DNA of 64,000 nucleotides from Hahella sp050299855 (GTDB lineage: Bacteria; Pseudomonadota; Gammaproteobacteria; Pseudomonadales; Oleiphilaceae): contig JBNKWQ010000021.1 of assembly GCA_050299855.1 (NCBI GenBank), forward strand, positions 1-64,000, read 5' to 3'. The notes beneath the pieces were generated by a model that was given only the letters and a program-made list of their open reading frames with translations, was not told where the DNA came from and made no database searches. Shown here piece by piece: positions 61,480-64,000 of this stretch. The translations under genes were made by a program, and so were the position numbers. The stretch's first letter is position 1. Each line of letters begins with the position of its first letter.

Positions 61480-62505
61480 TTACTGAAGGAAGCCCAGCTC
61501 ACGCATCAGTTGACCCAGTTCTTTCTCCTGCTCTTCCAGGAAGGTATAGAACTCGGCTGGGTTCTTGTAGTCATTTACCCAACCGTTACGGGCACGAACA
61601 GTTTCCCATTCTGGGGTTTCCTGTACTTTAGCCAGGACTTCTGCGTATTCATTTACTTTGTCTTTAGAAAGACCAGGGGCACCGAAATAGCCTCTCCAGT
61701 TAGCAAACACAGTACCGTTGCCGACTTCTTTCAAGGTCGGCACATCCGGTGCAGCTTTTACACGAGCAGGTGCAGTATTTACCAGGATACGAACCTGACC
61801 GGCACGGGCCATTTCCAGCGCCTCACCCAAACCAGTAGAAAGCAGTTCGGTTTCCCCCCCTAACAATGCAGCCATTGCCTTACCGCCGGCATCGTAAGGA
61901 ATGTAACGTACCTGACGCGGATCAATCCCTTCCGCTTTGGCAGCTGCTGCTGGAACCAGGTGATCCAGACTTCCTTTGGAAGAGCCGCCGGCGATCTTCA
62001 CTGAACGCGGGTTTGCTTTCAGGTCCTTCACGACATCAGCCCAGGTTTTGTATTTGGAATCCGGCGTTACAATCAAAGCCTGATAGTCAGCGATGATGCC
62101 TGCAACTGGAGTCAGGTCACGGAATGACTGAGGAAATACTTTGGTCAGGGAACGCACCACAATTGGTGTGGAGTTCACCATCAAGGTGCCTTCTTGCTGA
62201 TCAGCAGTTTCGATCATATGGGCAATCGCTTTACCGCCGCCGCCACCAGACATGTTTTCGTAAGATACAGTTTCCACCAGCCCGGATTTGGTCAGCGCCT
62301 CGCCTGTGCCGCGGGCAGTACCATCCCAGCCACCGCCTGCTCCACCAGGGATCAGGATATGCAGTTCATCCAGCGCATGGGCGTTGACTGGTGCAGTTAA
62401 TGAGGCCGCACCCAGTACAAGGGCGCCGGCCAGGGTTAGATAGTTGGCCTTTTGGAAAAGGCGGTTAGGTGCCTGGAAAATATGAGAAGGAAATTTCAAA
62501 GTCAT
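61480..62505 (-). CDS. tctC: Tricarboxylate-binding periplasmic protein TctC
   Basis: 341 residues with a long signal peptide (YLTLAGALVLGAASLTAPVNAHA, cleavage about 44). BugT/TctC fold: LHILIPGGAGGGWDGTARGTGEAL (about 48-71, ligand loop), IVTPDSKYKTWADVV, GSSKGSLDHLVPAA, RYIPYDAGGKAMAALLGGETE. Captures a carboxylate such as citrate and hands it to TctAB. First gene of the operon, as usual; the exact ligand is not readable. Confidence 0.92.
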   Translation of the reverse strand: MTLKFPSHIFQAPNRLFQKANYLTLAGALVLGAASLTAPVNAHALDELHILIPGGAGGGWDGTARGTGEALTKSGLVETVSYENMSGGGGGKAIAHMIETADQQEGTLMVNSTPIVVRSLTKVFPQSFRDLTPVAGIIADYQALIVTPDSKYKTWADVVKDLKANPRSVKIAGGSSKGSLDHLVPAAAAKAEGIDPRQVRYIPYDAGGKAMAALLGGETELLSTGLGEALEMARAGQVRILVNTAPARVKAAPDVPTLKEVGNGTVFANWRGYFGAPGLSKDKVNEYAEVLAKVQETPEWETVRARNGWVNDYKNPAEFYTFLEEQEKELGQLMRELGFLQ

Positions 62506-63003
62506 CTTGTTCAGTCTCCACTTGTTGTTTTTGTATAAGGGGGTCTGACGATTATCGCCGTGCCACCGACATTAGCCCTGCCGGTCTAAAAACTAAACAA
62601 TGTGTAACTAAAGGGTTTTAATGGCATTTTGCCTATTTTGTTCATATTGTTCACAGCGCTGGTCAGGTAAGGCCGCAAAGAGCCCCCCCTCTTAATCAAT
62701 TCCTTTCCCAGGATTGTGATTCTGTCCCGACAATAAACATGAAATGTTGTCCGCTCCAATGTTTGTCGATATTATCCCCAGCAAGCTAATCCTTTAGGCA
62801 TAAGACACTGGCTATTTTGGTACATATCAGTGTTTTAAACAGGAGCCGGAGGTTAACCTGAACAACTAACAATCAGAACACTAGAGTGATCAGGACCGAA
62901 CAATCAGTCCTAAATCATTCAGAAAACTAATGTTTCCGCAAAAATTCATTATATATCATTAGCTTAAGAAGTTTCTTTAGAAGTAATAAAAGGACTTAAC
63001 CAC
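62506..63003. other. Promoter region between tctC and the M4 protease gene
   Basis: About 500 bases without a supported gene, AT-rich towards the protease. Two TTGTTCA direct repeats at 62638-62644 and 62647-62653 (9 bases apart) lie about 130-150 bases upstream of tctC and are candidate sites for the CitB-type regulator. The AAAAGGA ribosome site of the protease is at 62987-62994. Confidence 0.45.
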
Positions 63004-64000
63004 ATGCCACTCCGAACCATCGTAACCGCATCTATTGCAATTATCTCTGCCCTGCCCGCTATATCTTTCGCGGCAACGGCCATAGATCTCAACAAATTCG
63101 ATATAGATGCTTTAAATTCGGTCAGTGCGACAACCCGTAGTATCTCCACTTCTGGCGGCTCGGACCTGAATGACGTTAAATCCCACATCGGACTCGGTGA
63201 ATCTGATTTCCGCCAACTCAAAACAACCAACATTCCCGCCGCTCACCGATCAGTGCAACGTTACCAGCAGGAGTACCAGGGGGTTCCCATATGGGGCCAA
63301 CAGGTGATCGCACATTATGACACTAGTGGTAATCTGGTTAAGCTGAGAGGGACAGCCTACAAGAACCTGGCGCAGGATCTTCCTGCAACCACGACTACAA
63401 GGCATCTGCAATCCAACACTATTAATGCGCTGTCCATTGCAAAAAATTATGAGCAGGAAGAAAAAGGCCGTGTCGTCCATACCTACCAGAATGAAAAAAC
63501 GGCCCTTAACATCCTGGTTGAGGATAATCAGGAGGCACGTTATGTCTATGTGGTCAGCTATTTTTCCGTGGACTCCAACTCAAAACCCAGTCGGCCTTTT
63601 TTCCTCATAGATGCTGCTTCCGGAGAAATCCTTAAAACCTGGGAAGGCCTTGCCCATGCCAATGCCACCGGTCCGGGTGGTAACGAAAAAACCGGTGCTT
63701 ACGAATACGGAACAGATTTCAGCTTCCTGCAAGTGCAGCAGAGTGGTGACGATTGTGTCATGGAGAATGCCAATGTCCGCACGGTCGATCTGAAGCATAC
63801 GGAATACGGTGACGACACTTACCGGTTCGCCTGTTTTCGCAATACCCATGAACAGGTAAATGGTGCCTATTCGCCCCTGAATGATGCGCACTTTTTTGGT
63901 TCTACCGTGTACGACATGTACAACAATTGGATAGGCGTTCCACCGCTATATTTCCAACTGGTAATGCGAGTCCACTACGCCTATGGGTATGAAAATGCCT
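63004..64000 (+). CDS. Vibriolysin/pseudolysin-type M4 metalloprotease, 3' end off window
   Basis: 332 codons visible from ATG 63004; the frame stays open to the window edge. Sec signal peptide (IVTASIAIISALPAISFAA), then an FTP/PepSY propeptide (about 30-215: QEYQGVPIWGQQVIAHYD, SRPFFLIDAASGEILKTWEGL), then the mature enzyme from about 220: ATGPGGNEKTGAYEYG, a CVMENANVRTVDL segment, FACFRNTHEQVNGAYSPLNDAHFFG. These closely track LasB-like elastases. The HExxH zinc site lies just beyond the window. Secreted through type II secretion in relatives. Confidence 0.92.
   Translation, partial: MPLRTIVTASIAIISALPAISFAATAIDLNKFDIDALNSVSATTRSISTSGGSDLNDVKSHIGLGESDFRQLKTTNIPAAHRSVQRYQQEYQGVPIWGQQVIAHYDTSGNLVKLRGTAYKNLAQDLPATTTTRHLQSNTINALSIAKNYEQEEKGRVVHTYQNEKTALNILVEDNQEARYVYVVSYFSVDSNSKPSRPFFLIDAASGEILKTWEGLAHANATGPGGNEKTGAYEYGTDFSFLQVQQSGDDCVMENANVRTVDLKHTEYGDDTYRFACFRNTHEQVNGAYSPLNDAHFFGSTVYDMYNNWIGVPPLYFQLVMRVHYAYGYENA

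Overview
The window looks like chromosome from a free-living, probably marine or hydrocarbon-associated gammaproteobacterium (Pseudomonadales/Oceanospirillales type). This is inferred from the conserved block lptD-surA-pdxA-rsmA-apaG-apaH, an slmA-type nucleoid-occlusion gene, a gtsABCD-like sugar importer, a hut operon under HutC, and tripartite tricarboxylate (TctABC) transport. It cannot be assigned to a species from sequence alone. No rRNA, tRNA, CRISPR array or prophage was recognised.

Layout. 1-4.2 kb is an accessory patch: a partial REP-associated (Y1) transposase, a coiled-coil membrane protein, a DUF6678-like small protein beside the broken N-terminus of a NERD-type protein, an EamA exporter with a structured leader, a transporter remnant and a lipoprotein. 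4.5-9.9 kb is an AraC regulator plus a sugar ABC importer (gtsD, C, B, A on the minus strand). 10.3-13.9 kb is a VWA lipoprotein, an ECF sigma factor and a membrane anti-sigma-like partner. 14-16.2 kb is an OmpR/EnvZ-like two-component pair and 16.4 kb a TRIC channel. 17.2-22.3 kb holds aromatic metabolism (aroG and pheA), with a membrane J-protein/VWA pair and an inositol-phosphatase-like gene. 22.4-31.7 kb is housekeeping: slmA, thiG, thiS, DUF423, apaH, apaG, rsmA, pdxA, surA, lptD. 31.9 kb is a patatin. 33.2-39.7 kb is hutC-I-G-U-H, which takes histidine to glutamate. 39.8-43.2 kb has exported msrA/msrB, an AraC/LysE pair and an NlpC/P60 lipoprotein. 43.3-48.7 kb is a histidine kinase and response regulator divergent from a coiled-coil multi-TM protein and a VWA lipoprotein. 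48.8-56.7 kb is a second accessory patch: half an MFS transporter, a 1644-residue Sec-exported RHS protein, a PEP-CTERM-like protein and a decayed transglutaminase. 56.9-62.5 kb is a CitA/CitB-type two-component system next to tctABC. The window ends inside a vibriolysin-type M4 metalloprotease.

Most notable: upstream of aroG (DAHP synthase) I see two unreported-looking small reading frames packed with Tyr/Phe/Trp codons. The first sits exactly upstream of a set of mutually exclusive RNA stems ending in a strong intrinsic terminator, so it reads as an aromatic-amino-acid attenuator. The second aromatic frame lies between that terminator and aroG.

Two further points stand out. Short 17-21 bp tandem duplications recur in several intergenic gaps, some overlapping stop codons. 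The HK/RR + coiled-coil TM protein + VWA lipoprotein cluster has no function I can name.
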